Assembly (NCBI RefSeq): GCF_001540865.1
Contig: NC_033623.1
Location: 15,912,955-15,976,954, forward strand
DNA length: 64,000 nt
DNA from: Ananas comosus
Taxonomy: Eukaryota > Streptophyta > Magnoliopsida > Poales > Bromeliaceae
Direction of reading: 5' to 3'
Below, piece after piece: positions 36,052 through 48,500 of this stretch. A program made the position numbers and the translations under genes. Under the pieces are notes generated by a model. The model saw nothing but the letters and a program-made list of their open reading frames with translations. It made no database searches and had not been told where the DNA came from. The first letter of the stretch is position 1; each line of letters opens with the position of its first letter.

Positions 36052-36138
36052 TGGGGTGAGAGAGGCTCGAACTCTCGACCTCAGGATAACTCGAACAAGC
36101 TATGAGACCTACGCGCTAGCCAACTGCGCCACCACCCC
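36052..36138 (-). tRNA. elongator tRNA-Met(CAU) with a 13-nt intron
   Basis: The minus strand reads GGGGTGGTGGCGCAGTTGGC at the 5' end and closes with TCACCCC plus discriminator A. The acceptor stem is 7 bp (last pair G-U). The T arm is GAGAG-TTCGAGC-CTCTC. The anticodon loop CTCATAA is split after CATA by a 13-nt intron (36088-36100 on the plus strand), the canonical position 37/38. The mature length is 74 nt. Plant elongator tRNA-Met genes are one of the two classes, with tRNA-Tyr, that normally carry an intron. A T9 terminator follows directly. It is transcribed towards RRP46. Confidence 0.95.
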
Positions 36139-36459
36139 ATTCACATTTAGTTTAACTAAACTCTATTAAATTATTTTTATTCCTAATTTAAATCTATAGT
36201 GGGAATAAATATATTTGATTCGAATGTTGCAATTTCAGTCTAAATTAGTGGGTCTATTGATTGAAATGTTTGAAAATACAACTAATAAATGCTAAGGATC
36301 CAATCTTAAAAGTTAAAAGCTTTGGGAGCGAAGTGAAAAATTGGGCAATGGGACCATGGTGCATCATGCATGCAACAACTAACCCTTAATTAATAGAAAT
36401 TGAAGGAGCTCCAAAACTTGTTGTCTCAAGCGCGCTCGCCACCTTTCGTCGGAGCCGTC

Positions 36460-36464
<5 letters not shown>

Positions 36465-36499
<35 letters not shown>
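36465..36499. repeat. (CT)n microsatellite, probably in a 5' UTR
   Basis: About 17 CT units lie upstream of a good donor (GAAG|GTATGC at 36535/36536). This probably belongs to the first, non-coding exon of the gene whose coding exon starts at 38654. Confidence 0.85.
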
Positions 36500-36502
<3 letters not shown>

Positions 36503-36535
36503 ATCCCCTCCCCTTTCTCGTGAGAAAAGGAGAAG

Positions 36536-36890
36536 GTATGCGAAATCCTTCACACAATCCTCAATTCTCACTTCGGCCCCTGGGAAAATGATTCAATTTT
36601 TATGTGATTAATCATAAAGCAGCTAAGTTAATTACATGTGTTTCTTAGATTCCTTTCTTTTTTTGCTCCAGATTGATCCCAATTTTGCTGTTTTTCCGTG
36701 AAGAAGGATCATACAGGTTTGCTAGGTGTTTTTATTTTATTCCAATTCGAGCTCAAATTAGTCAATTAATTTCCATTTCTGCTGCCCAAGTTTAAGAATT
36801 GTTAATGTATACTTGCTGCATTTTTTTTTTTTTTTTGATCGGTGATGAATATGGAAACGTGCCAGAGGGCAATTCTGAGTCTGAATTATG

Positions 36891-36925
<35 letters not shown>

Positions 36926-38653
36926 AGGTCTTGTTGATGCACGATGCTTATATTTTGCACCAGAAAATTGGGTAGATCATGAATAGTTGGCTAAATGCTC
37001 CTGGTTTCTTCCTTTTCCTTCTCTATGTTTAATTCGTGCTTACATATGAACATGTCGCTGCAGTGAGTGGAAAGTCTCATAAGGATTAAGGTTATTTCTT
37101 TTGATGTACTCTTGGTGTTTGATCTAATTGTTTAACGTGCCGTATTCAATTATAGAAGTTTCAGAAACTGACATTATTTCCCGACAGGAACTTTATTTTG
37201 GCAGAGTTTGAAATCAAAGCAATGGGATGTGTGGGGTTAAGAAAATACACTGACTAATACCAGCAGAAGTTTACTTGTGCCGTGTATTGTATCTTAGTTA
37301 AATAATTAACTTTTCTCAATATTTACGTAAATCATTGTTCTGCTAGTTTTGTGAAGAAAGCATGAATATCTCATTCCATGTTGATCAAGTTTCAACTCTT
37401 TCAATTTTTTAAGTATCTCAAGTTTTTAAGTGTTTTATTGCTAAGAGTAAAGTTCATCCTGTTATTTAATCTTTCCACTTTCAACATGCCATCAAATCTA
37501 ACTGAGCATGGTAATATATTATGCAACACCAATTCATTTTTGTTATCATTCCTAATATGAATAAAGTATGTTTAGAGAAAAGATAATGGGAAATGTTTGT
37601 GTTAAGAAAGATTGATACAATTTTGTTTAATAGTGTTTTCGTGAAGTCATATATGCTGCATGGGCCAATTAAAAGAAAATTAGCATTTGCAGCTTGTAGT
37701 TTTCTATTTTTTTAATTCCGAACCTTATTTTAGTGCCAAAGCTATTATAAGACTTGAGCGATACATATTCTTTGGCATGTCTTTCCTTTTGATGGTATTT
37801 AGCTTTACGTGCTTAAACATAGTCAGTGGTGTCTATTGCATGAAGCTTTACAGTCGAGAATTTAGAGGATCTTCAAATGTATATCATCATCAACAAATTT
37901 ATTATTCAATTTAGTGTTCTCAGTAATTATTAAGTAATGGTTCTTCATGATACTCTTGACACAAACTTCTAATGTAGGAAGATGGTCTGAATTTTGTCCT
38001 TGGTTCAAAAACCGGACAAACCTGTGGTTGTTGCAATTACTTGAAACATGGCATTAATTTATTGCAATTACAGGGTGAAAGATGTGTCCTTCCCTTCTAA
38101 TGTTCTTTTCTTTCAAATCATTTAGCTAAATGATTTGTTCTGAATGCAACAACTTGATTGATTACACATTATGGATAAATATGGGGTAAATATGGGGTAA
38201 ATCTTTTGGATTTTATTGAAAAAGGTAAATGGAATTACTGGTGTTGGTATTTGATTTTTACCTTTCGAACTTCATTTAAAGCTGTTTCTAATGTTCATAG
38301 TCCTTAAAAGCTTTTACACCGAGTGACATTTTACGATGTGTCGGATTTCCCCAGTCCATTTCAGATGTCATTGCAGTTAAAGATGTTAAATGTCTAAGTC
38401 AACGCTGAAGAATATTTACTCTGTTAATCAAGCAAAAAAATTTAAGACATGATACGTGTATTAGGCATCCAACACGTGGATGCAACTTTCATATGATCTT
38501 TTTCCAGTTGACAGGTTTTGTGTATAAAAATTCCCTTTTAACAGTGCCCAATTTGATGAAGAGGAAAATGTCACTCCTCACCTGTGAAGTCAATTTCGTT
38601 GAATGCTTGATAATTTTGTTAGCGAACAATTTCTTTTATCATTCTTTCTGCAG
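36536..38653 (+). other. long 5' UTR intron(s) of the small basic-protein gene
   Basis: It runs from a donor at 36536 to an acceptor (CTGCAG) that ends immediately before the ATG at 38654. T-rich runs (36818-36836, 36891-36924) and AT-rich sequence fill it. Extra non-coding exons are possible. No coding exon was recognised. Confidence 0.45.
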
Positions 38654-39064
38654 ATGGATCATAACTTGCTATCTTGGGATGATGACATAATGGCCCATCG
38701 CCGCCTTAAGAACAGGGAGCGACAAAGAAGATACAGGGCGAAGAAGCGCCTAGAAGCCGATATGTTGAAATTAAGCATGTTAGCCCAAAGCTCCAAACCG
38801 AGTTCATCTCAAGCAACTGGAGGTGTTTCTCCAGTGGCTGCTTTTGCAGTTTCCGGGCCAATAGAACGCGTGCATTGCGGCCGGAAATGGAAGAAGGATG
38901 CGAGAAGAGCTCACATATCTGAAGAACTAGCCAGCCTTCCTCGCCTTCCTGCTCTTCTCCTTAGGTCTCCTGTACAAACTGAAGCCTGTCACAAGTGCTC
39001 TTCCCAACCCACCACCAAAAGGCAGTGGAAAATGGAGGCGAGAAACAAAATGGCCGCGACTTAA
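38654..39064 (+). CDS. small basic protein with a bZIP-like basic region, 136 aa
   Basis: A single coding exon whose ATG is the first base after a splice acceptor (TTTCTGCAG|ATG). Residues 13-36 include RRLKNRERQRRYRAKKRLEA, which fits the bZIP basic-region spacing N-x7-R. No heptad leucine zipper follows; the sequence turns Ser/Pro-rich after about residue 45. Later parts are basic (GRKWKKDARRAH) and Cys/Lys-rich (ACHKCSSQPTTKRQWKMEAR). This suggests a nuclear, nucleic-acid-binding protein, though dimerisation as a true bZIP is doubtful. Similar short plant proteins with this KNRERQRRYRA motif exist as far as I recall, but I cannot name a function. The frame is open upstream of the ATG for about 50 nt within intron sequence. 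Confidence 0.75.
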   Translation: MDHNLLSWDDDIMAHRRLKNRERQRRYRAKKRLEADMLKLSMLAQSSKPSSSQATGGVSPVAAFAVSGPIERVHCGRKWKKDARRAHISEELASLPRLPALLLRSPVQTEACHKCSSQPTTKRQWKMEARNKMAAT

Positions 39065-40600
39065 TATACTCGAGAAATGATCGATACAGCTGATCGCGTG
39101 CTCCTTCAGAAATTTAGTTTTTAACAAACATAGTAAATATAACAGACAAAAAACTGAGAGATCAAATTACTGTTGGATTGTATATGTGGGTCCTGCATTT
39201 TTATCAAATTCTTGAAGACTTTCGTAATCGTGCTTGTGCTTGTGCTTGTGAGAGTTGGTGTTGATTGTTTATTTTTGATACACTTTCCTATATTTTGTAG
39301 GGAAATAAAGATGTACGGAGAATAACTGAAGAACAACACAAAGTTCGGTTGAAGAAATCATATATGGAAAGCAGAATGAAAAGAAAAAGAAATGCTTAGA
39401 TATTTGCTTTGAGACTGAAACATCCCTCAGTGCCAGCAAATAACAGCAACACTATAAAGAAAGATAAAGAGCCGCCGCCGTCCCCGACTAGAGCTGCCAT
39501 ATGTATCACTTTTTCGCAGCCTCAAATTTGGATGCACAGCTGAGCAAAGTTCCATAAGTAGAGCATCTTCGAGCATGCAGATTTTTTATGCGCAGTTCCA
39601 CAACAAGTTCTCTCGTAAACTGGTGGAGTTTTTGGAGAGAGTATATCTCGGATTCTGTTGGTTCATCATGCTTGCTAGTTACAAAAGCAGGGCATCTGCA
39701 AAAGCGCTTCCTTTATGCTGCTGCTTTCCACCATTTGCTTCCTTAGGAAGCCTCAATCATCGCATTTTCTGATGTTAGCTCCGCCACAAACTTGTCGAAA
39801 ACGAGTATTGTATAGTTTACTTTTTTCCAATTAAAAATAGAAAAAACTTTTCGCGCTTCCTTAATGCCTAAGCCTATGAAGCTCCTCGGTACCTGCCTTG
39901 GACCCCAGACCTGCTCTTTCAAACTCGGCAAATGGTTCTGCTGGCATTCGGTTAAATCGAATGGGGTGCGCTTATCGAGTCAGATGTGCTCATGATCGGG
40001 CTCGATCCGACGGTTATTATGTTGTCTAATTGGATTAAAATTAATCTCGCTTTTAAATTGAAAAGCTATTTAAAGATAAATTCTAATTATATTAGGATAA
40101 CAATTAATAACTGATTTGACCTTATCTATTACGCATAGAATTTTGAAATCTCTTATAAATATACGGACGATCTCACGTAGAAACCATATCCTCCATTAAT
40201 TTATTATTCTATTGGGTTTTGAATAGTGAATTTGCGATTGTATTCGTTTTTAGTTTGATCCACCGCGAATTTGAAGTGATGGAGGATTTTTAAGGACGAT
40301 CCAAGGACATGTTAATTAACGTTAATCAACTTCTACGATCCGGACTCGTCACGTTCTGCAAAAAAAAAAAAACGAATGAATATTTTCACTGTATTCTACA
40401 GGTTCAATAGTGTCCGAAAACGTCGCCGACTCTATACGCTCTCTCGGCAACGCGCGCACGGTTCTAGATTAGTTCTCTTGAAGTAGTTGCAGACTTTAGG
40501 CTCCTTAAACAAATCTGTTGCCGACTCCATAGGCTTTTTATTTTATTTTATTTTTTTCTGAGCAAACAAATACTCCCGATTACCGGCCAAAGAATCAAAA
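39065..40600. other. intergenic region, with possible decayed coding fragments
   Basis: Holds the 3' UTR of the small basic-protein gene and AT-rich spacer. The minus strand at about 39420-39931 has protein-like stretches in different frames (see the separate entry). Nothing is recognised at 39950-40600. Confidence 0.5.
39510..39931 (-). pseudogene. possible decayed coding fragment on the minus strand
   Basis: Two frames give protein-like, amphipathic peptides in succession. One ends VFDKFVAELTSENAMIEAS. Another contains SEIYSLQKLHQFTRELVVEL and ends in FEAAKK-stop near 39509. They are not in one frame and no consistent splice sites join them. The family is not recognised. It could be a gene relic or chance. 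Confidence 0.25.
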
Positions 40601-40607
40601 CGAGAGC

Positions 40608-40611
<4 letters not shown>

Positions 40612-40647
<36 letters not shown>
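40612..40647. repeat. (GA)n microsatellite abutting a start codon
   Basis: About 18 GA units end three bases before the ATG of the NERD-domain gene, so they form the last part of its 5' UTR. GAGA repeats in plant leaders can bind BPC-type GAGA factors; here that is only an inference. Confidence 0.9.
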
Positions 40648-40650
<3 letters not shown>

Positions 40651-40651
<1 letters not shown>

Positions 40652-43600
40652 TGTGGGTGGAGATCCTGTGCGGCGTCGTCATCTACCAACTTCTCCGGCG
40701 ATACTTCGCCGGCGACGAGGAGTTCCCCGACGTCGACAGCTCCCACTCCGACGTCGCCTTCGCAGTCGCAGCCAGGTCCCTAAAACCCCACCTCCCCAAC
40801 TCTATCTCTTCCGATCGGAAACCCTAACGCTAGTCGTTTCTTTTGGTGTTTGTCTCCAGGTTGGAGAAGATCTACGGTGGGAAGAGCTTCGTCGGACTCC
40901 GAATCCCCGATCATGACTCCGGATCTCGCTGCCACATCGACGTCGTTCTTGTGACCAAAAGGTCGGACTCTTGATCGATCTCGTGCTGAATCTTAAAACG
41001 GAAACAGCTTTATTTTATGGATTTTGATGGGGAATTTGTATTTCTTTGCAGGGAATTGATGGTTGTGGCAGTGCGGAACTTTGCAGGGTTTGTGGAGGTT
41101 GACAAGGATGGGAACTGGGTGTGCACCACCGATAAGAAACATAGGCCTGAAACCCACCCAAATCCGGTATGCATCACGAGTTCTTGATGTTTCTCCAGTT
41201 GGAGGAAATGTGTAGTTATTTATTGATGGAAAGCTATTTGCTGGATCAAAATAAATGATATGTCCAGTGCACATGCCTCTCAAGTACTTGATGCTTTCTT
41301 GTTCAATATTTGTGGTTTTTATATCTGATGAAACATAGTTTGGAAGAGCGATGATCCAGAAGAGGGTTGGGCCTCTAGACCAAAATATTCAGCAATTTTT
41401 AGGAGTATATTTGGAAATTAATAGACCAGATTTTAATATATGTAGTTAGGTGCTAGATGTTCGTGCTTTAATAGCATGAAAAAAAAAAGAATCATTAATG
41501 GATCCTCATATTGTGCTATGAGGTTCAGACTTCAGAGATATGTTTGCACATATCTCTTAATTTTGATCCAATAAATAGCCTAATTTTGATCCAAAGTAGA
41601 TATTGCTTCAAACTTTATGCTAAAACCTTTTATATCAAAATTAAGTGTTATGGTATCTAACTACTTATTACTCTAAAGCTTATAAACTTTTAAATGTCAA
41701 AATATGACCAAAAAGTAGATATTGCTACAAAGTTTATTCATATTGTGCTATGTGTACTCATAGCTCCAAAGTACTTTTTATATTAGAACTGCTTGTAGTT
41801 CATGTGACTTGGTTTGCTTACTAAATAGAAACCTAACCTGGTAATGTGCTGCCATTGCCTTACATCTTCAACATTGTTTGAGGTATTTATTTTTCCAGTA
41901 ATTTGGTATCTCAGGTTAGGGAAGTTGGCAAACAAGTTGAAATTCTACGATCATATTTGGAACAACGAGGTGTGCCTTTGCCTGAAGGACATATAATCGG
42001 CAGAGTTGTACTCCCAAATCCAAATTGTAGGTGCGTTTTGTGGTTCATATTATTGGCATAACATATATTGACCTAAACATCGGCATGTTTTATGGTATTA
42101 AATTAAAATTTCATGCATCATAGTTTCCATGTTCTGAATGTGCTTCTTATCATCTTTGTTTGGAAACAACACGTGCGAGTCTTTTCAAGGAAAATTTAAA
42201 ATTTCTGCAGTAGTCCGAAAAACATGACAAAGATAGGCTTTTAGGCTGTTTCCTGTCAAAAGATGATGCCAATCTTCAAATACATATATTTGTTGTGCTA
42301 AGTAATTTCAGCTTTTTGGCTCATGGTTGAATGTTTTATTATCTACGTAGATGGTGAACCCTCATAGATATCAGGTGCCCACATATATAGAGTCAATCTA
42401 AGAAAACTTAATTATGGATGTGATGTTGTCATTGATAACTATATTATGCTCATTTTTCCTCGCTTTGAAATGGTCCACCATACATTCCTCGTTATCCTCA
42501 TTGTTGAGTAGTTTTGCAGACCTTCCTATTCTATTACTTTCCAACCAGAGGCGATTTCATTTGACAAATGGAGAGAGCTCAAGCCAGATTCAAGTATTGG
42601 AATTTCTAGCTGGATAAAAGATGCATTCAAGGGAAGCAAGAGTGAGCAGGATGGATTCAATCAAAAGCTTGAATTTATTCTCAGTACATCTCCAATGTGG
42701 GATCGGTATAGTTTTTGACATAAAATATTTCCACAATCATTTATTTGCTTTTATCATGATCTCTCTTAACATTCGAAAAATATCCATGATTATGAAAAAT
42801 ACTGCAAATTCCAGTTTTTATATGTGAAATTATTTTGCAAAAAAATTCACTACAATTGGTAGGAAACTCCATTATGTGAGAGCTTAATTGAGCTAAGGCA
42901 ATAGTTTGATAAGTTTTTTTTTACCGGAATCTTAAAGAAAGCTTCATGCGAACGGATGAAAATAATGCATTTACATGCTATAAAGGAATGCAAGACCATG
43001 TAACGTGTGAACATGTTACGTGCCTCCACATTTATCATTCTGGCAACTAGCTTGCATGCCATGTTGCCATGACTTTTTTCTTTTGTGCTCTATCTTGACC
43101 AAAACTCTACTTTGTACTAAAACTTAACGGGCTAAGAGAAGTCCAATGGCCAAATTGTTCATTGTTTATTTGCTGAAACATTTCAATACCTAAGATTACA
43201 TGAACAATTCTTTTTTAAAAAGAAAACAAAATAATATATTAAATGGCGATAATTAGTGACCTCGTGCGCATTTAGATAATTATATTTCTTTAGCACATAA
43301 GGTTGGAAATGAAAGGTTCTCTTTTTCTTATTTGTTTAGTCTGCAAGTTACAGCTTTCTCTGCTCCAAGCATGGGAAAAATTAGATCTTTAAACAAATCG
43401 AAAATGTAATGTTCTTTGAAGGTTAGTTTTAACTCTTAACTAGAGATCTTCTGTTGAAATTTTTATTCCAGGAAGAGCTTATGTAATAAAATATCGCGTT
43501 CACATTTTGTTGTTATGGATCTATCTTCCATTATTGGCTTTACCTAAATTTCTATTGTAATACATCTGCATAGCTTTGTGCTTTTTTTTTTTTTTTTTTT

Positions 43601-44584
43601 TTGCTTGCTTCGACTCCACATTTTCCCTCTGTTTTATAGTTACTTTGGCTGATGTCATATCGCGAAATTCTAATTGGGGCAACACATATTTTTCAGCTTG
43701 GAACTCAAAGGTGATAGAAATATTCTTGGTGAATTCATGGAATTTAAGGGAAATCAAGATGATGTGCAAGCTTTGAGAAATTTAAAGAGATCAAAAGTTA
43801 GCCAGTTCATCATCCAGAAGCCCAGTATGTTAGGTTTTGGTAATTTCTGAACTCATATGCACATTCACTGTTTTTCAACTTTATTCATGATTATATTTTC
43901 ATCATCTTACAGTAGCCTCTGCTCTTGGTGAAATCTTATTTAATGGGACTACACCGAGAGAGCCCATGCACAAATGCCAGCAGCATTGTCTGTCTTTAGT
44001 TGTAATCATATACTTTCATTTTAAGCCCGTAAGAGGGAGCGTTTCACCAACAGTTGACTAAGCATAAGAAACATAACAGGTCCCGCCCAATTTGGTAACA
44101 GCATTTATATCATCATATTGGAGTCATCTGTTACTTAAGAGAAGTATTTGGAGACTATTGCATGATATACCATAGATGTAGATGTGCTCAATTGTATTGG
44201 AAGTTACATATTTTGGTTAGTTGGTTGAGAAAACCATCCATGCTTGAGATAGGGGTCGCTAGGACCCCTAACTATTCACTTGTTCCTAAGAAACCTATAT
44301 ACAACAGGAGATGTCCCAAAGAAAACAATATCTATTGTACAATCACAATCGCTCAAAAAAAGATAGAAGCCATAATATTGGAAGTTGGTATCCTAAATGC
44401 AGGGAGGTCAAGGCTCCAAATTTTGTACTCTTCTCGTGACTATCGAAGTGAAGGGTCTTTAGCGTCTGAGTGGAAGGAGGTTGCTGTGAAGCCGCATACA
44501 GAGGTTCTGTTTCAGCCTCTTCACTCTAAGAAAGCTCGTAAGTTCAAGCTCTCAAGTGTAGTTTCTATGACGCTCAGTGCCTAA
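40651..44584 (+). CDS. NERD-domain protein with N-terminal membrane anchor, 322 aa
   Basis: Seven coding exons join in frame: 40651-40775, 40860-40961, 41052-41166, 41915-42030, 42520-42705, 43697-43839, 44403-44584 (969 nt). The ATG at 40651 follows a GA-rich leader. Residues 1-19 (MWVEILCGVVIYQLLRRYF) form one hydrophobic helix followed by basic residues, probably a membrane anchor. A NERD (nuclease-related) domain spans about residues 36-160, with RLEKIYGGKSFVGLRIPD, CHIDVVLVTKRELMVVAVRN and VREVGKQVEILRSYLEQRGV. The Asp in HIDVVLV and the later acidic and lysine positions resemble the nuclease-like core, but activity is unproven. The C-terminal part (MWDRLELKGD, RNLKRSKVSQFIIQKPSML, DYRSEGSLASEWKEV, KFKLSSVVSMTLSA) matches a plant-conserved family of about 320 aa. 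Function unknown. Confidence 0.9.
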
Positions 44585-45243
44585 CTTCAGAGATTGCAGG
44601 GCCACGCAGTGCTATGGTGTTACAGGTTTTGAGAAACATGTACACACTTATATAAATAAGTTATGTCTGTATATTTATTAGTTTATTGCTTTGTAGTACA
44701 GAAATTATAAAGTTCGTATTCATGTTGACAATTGCTTGATGCTTACACGATCTGATTATTTTGAGCTCCAGCGCGAGAATTATTATTCAGTAAGAATTTG
44801 GTGAAACAATGTAGATAGAAAATAAAGAAATCTCAGGGGTTCCACACAAAGCAGGTTTGTGAGAGCATTTAACGACTGAATATCAACCACTTGGGCCACA
44901 CTAAGCGAGTTTGTTTCGGTATTTGTTAGTGTGACATTGAGACTTTGATGAGCAAGTTATCTTGTATTCTAGTGTGATAATGTTTGGTTATTAGAATGGT
45001 AGTTCATCCCTAATATATCCAAAACAAGCGATATTCAAATGCTCCGAATGGTTGATGAGTTGGAATATACGTCATGAAAAGATATGATTAGTTGAGGCAC
45101 CATTTAAAATATCATATAAGATTGACAACACATCAACCACAACATTGAGTCGCCTAGTTTGAGCTTCGTCTGAGAAAGGCTTTCTAAGGCACGACCACCA
45201 CAAAACCCACCAACCCACCGAAGAACAGGAAAAAAAAAGAAAA

Positions 45244-45283
<40 letters not shown>

Positions 45284-45520
45284 CGGAACCTTTACTAGGC
45301 AAGTAGTCGAGTACAAGTTTCCTCGTTAGTTCTCCGAGAATAGCGAGCATGTGATAAAAATAAACTGGTAAATTGATGTTTGTTTTCACCAGAGAACCGT
45401 TCATAAATAAGAACGGCAATGAGCTCATTATGACAACTTAAAGAAAATTAAATGTACAAATCCAAGAGCTGCCTTGAGGAGAAATTTTAAGTCAAAAACA
45501 GTTTTCAAGAGATCCTCCCC
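44585..45520. other. intergenic space between convergent genes
   Basis: Contains the 3' UTRs of the NERD gene (plus) and of the unknown mitochondrial-type protein gene (minus), and a (GA)n run at about 45245-45281. The minus open frames there owe their Leu/Ser repeats to the microsatellite. Confidence 0.6.
45245..45281. repeat. (GA)n microsatellite
   Basis: About 18 uninterrupted GA units between two convergent genes. Confidence 0.9.
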
Positions 45521-48500
45521 TCAGAAGGAAAACTCCTCCGGTAATTCCTGGAATTTACCTGACAAAAAGCTCTTGTACTTGCCCTTGAGATCTCCAACTG
45601 CCAAGACATGACAGCTAAGTTAGTTTTCATCAAAAGCAATCTCTGAACCATTTCCGATCACAGTGAACTTTAGAACTATAAATGCCATGGAGATGGAGCA
45701 ACGGCATAGTTTTAGAAGTGCAATTACCCTTGGGATCGGCAGCTGGTTTGCTTTCTGGCAAGTTATTAGATAAAGCAGACTCAATGCGTTTTACGAGCTC
45801 CTTTCCTGAATTCCACAATGCTCATGGCAATTAAACCCCCGAAGAGAATTAAACTGACTACAATCTCCAAACAACTTCAGTTTTTAGCTTACCAGAGATG
45901 TGCTTGCCACCGTCATTAACATTGATTAGGAAAGATGGGATATTGTGTTCTTTCAACTGAAAAGATATAATAGTATGATGATATCAGTCTTATAGCATAA
46001 GAAGATGAAGCCACAGAGGAAATTCACTTAAGAAAAAGTAGCATTAACTCCAGACCTGTGAAAGTAGGGCATTTGCAAGAGAGAGCGGATCGATTGGGGA
46101 GGGACCCTTTGTGTAAGCAGGCAAGAAGTTCCCATCATTAAAGCCCGCTAAAAAGTGGTAGGCAGCTTGACCCGGAGAGAGTTTCGATACTGATGGAAGG
46201 GCTCCAGTGCTATGAGTTAATTGATTGAGCTATTTGTTAGTATGTTGAAGTTTATGGATAATGCCAAAGTAAACACAAGGTGATTGTTTTAACAAAGTCA
46301 ATTTGTTGAAGGCCACAAGACTTCAAAATTTTAATTGATGTACTAGAGAAGCTATTTGCAAAATGGTCAAACTAGAAGCAATGCAGTTCCTTTTCTTCTA
46401 AATATCCAATAATTCTTATCCTGACATGTTGAGCGGAGTTTCTCAGGCTTTGGTTAAAAAAAAGAAAAAGTAGAACGTCTTACATTAAGAACTTAAGAAA
46501 AAAGTAAGGTGTTCATTTGATAATGACATTTCTAAACCCAAAGCCTCCTTCACTGGGATAGAATAATCATATAAACGGAAACCTTCTAGCCTAGCTCCCA
46601 ATTTGACCATACTATTGAAAACTTTCTGATGACTTGTACCCTAGTTCCCAACTTGATTATACTATACTAATTCTTTGTAACGATCAAACGAAAAAGACAC
46701 CTAATTACTTATTTTAGCATAATCTACCTAGGACAAGTTACTGCCTCAACCCAGTCCGGTAGACCTGGCAAGAGAAACAGCTTTCAACGGCTGGAAAAGA
46801 TTTAAAAAAGCATAAACCTAAGGGTCCTTTATTTTGGGGGTATGCTGTGTTTGACAAAACTAAGTATCATAAATAGGAGTGTTACAAAATGTTCAATGTA
46901 TTGCTTACCAAACTAGTTGGCTCATTAAGAAAGTAACTGTTTATTGAAAACGGTACTGAAAATAGTTTACTCTTTAATCTGAAAAGGAAACTTTCAGCAT
47001 TTTAAAAGTTGGTTCTCCGTGCATTGCAAATGCAGAGAATCAAAAACATTTGTAGTCCTTCACAAGCACTTTCAATTGTTATCTCACAATTCTCGCTAGC
47101 TTGTCCTTGGTCGTTGTCAACATTACTAGCATTTTCCTCAACTTTCTAAATTATAGCCAAAAAGGAAAATGGTACTTTTTTAAAAAAGAAAAAGTCCTGG
47201 GAGAGTTAAGATCAAACAGAGGTGAAGACAAGACAAAGAAACTAGATTACACGAGAACAAATATAAAGAAGGGCGAAAAAAGGAAACATCGGTCAATGCT
47301 AACTAGAGAAGAGATTATATACTTCACCTATCAGAGGATGCAAAGATCACAGAGGCTGGCTTCTTAAATATACTAGGCGATGCAGAATCCTTGGTCTTAA
47401 AGAGCAGAGAAGACCCATGAGAAGAAATAACTACACCAGAATCAGTGGAAACCAAAGCCTTTTGAATATCCGAGTCCTTGAGAATCTCTTCTGGAGAAAA
47501 TAGCAGAGCCACGGAATCACCAGACACAAGGAGCCTGAAAGGCACATTCAGGAAGCTAATTTAGAAATTAACTTGAATCTTCAAATCGAGAAAGGAAAAT
47601 TTGCATTCATGTTCATACAGAATCATGTTTTTTACACACCCTCGTAAAATCTGAACTGAATTTCCACATGCCCTTCAAAATTAAATTTCTTACACGCCCT
47701 TCTACTTGCAAAAAATTCTCTACTAAAAACGGGGGGGTGGGGGGGTTGTTGGATCAAAATGACTCGAACTTTAGAGTACGGTATTTGTAAGAAACTACAC
47801 TCTCAAGGGATTCACAAAGACACTTGAAGGTTCAGATTTTAGAGGGATAAGCATGTCATTAGATGATTTTGCAGGTGATATATGAAAAAAGCCACAAGGA
47901 GGAAAATTTAACAAGTTGAACCTGGCAGAAAGAGGAACTCCTCCTCTTGCAGATAGTACAGGAGCAGCCAAAGCTGCAAGAGCATCTTTCACACTATTCG
48001 AATCAGCAAAAGCTTTACCACATAAAACAAGTGAGGAACGCTCCACATCAGCTGCAGCAAATCCACTAGATTGCTGTTGGACTGGGCCAAGGATCTCCCT
48101 GATACTTGGGCTGCGTGAGTAGTAGTGATTGGAAGGAAATATGTCAGTCCATGGGGAAAGTAGAATAGACTGTTTACTAGGTATGATGGACTTCTGTTCA
48201 GGTTAATTTTTTCATTTCCTAGGCATAGATGCTTTGTAATACACGTTTAAATGTCAACATGTGTAATGAGAAAACAAAATTTTCAACCTTTGATAAATTT
48301 CTTCACCTAGTATATTTGAAACACTTTCAATCCATTCCATGTCCTAACAAAATCAACTCATAAGTTCTAATGAAATCAAATAGTACTATCCCAGTTGTTT
48401 AAGTATTGCTGACATAGAAGCTTTATTACTTTATCCTATCTTCGCATTCTTCTAACCGCTCCTAGTTTTCCTTTAGGGTCCTTATTTACTCTTATGCCAA

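Noticed and set aside
43560..43605. Long T runs as possible retrotransposon poly(A) tails
   Set aside because: No flanking target duplication or body sequence was found beside them; several introns here have similar T runs.
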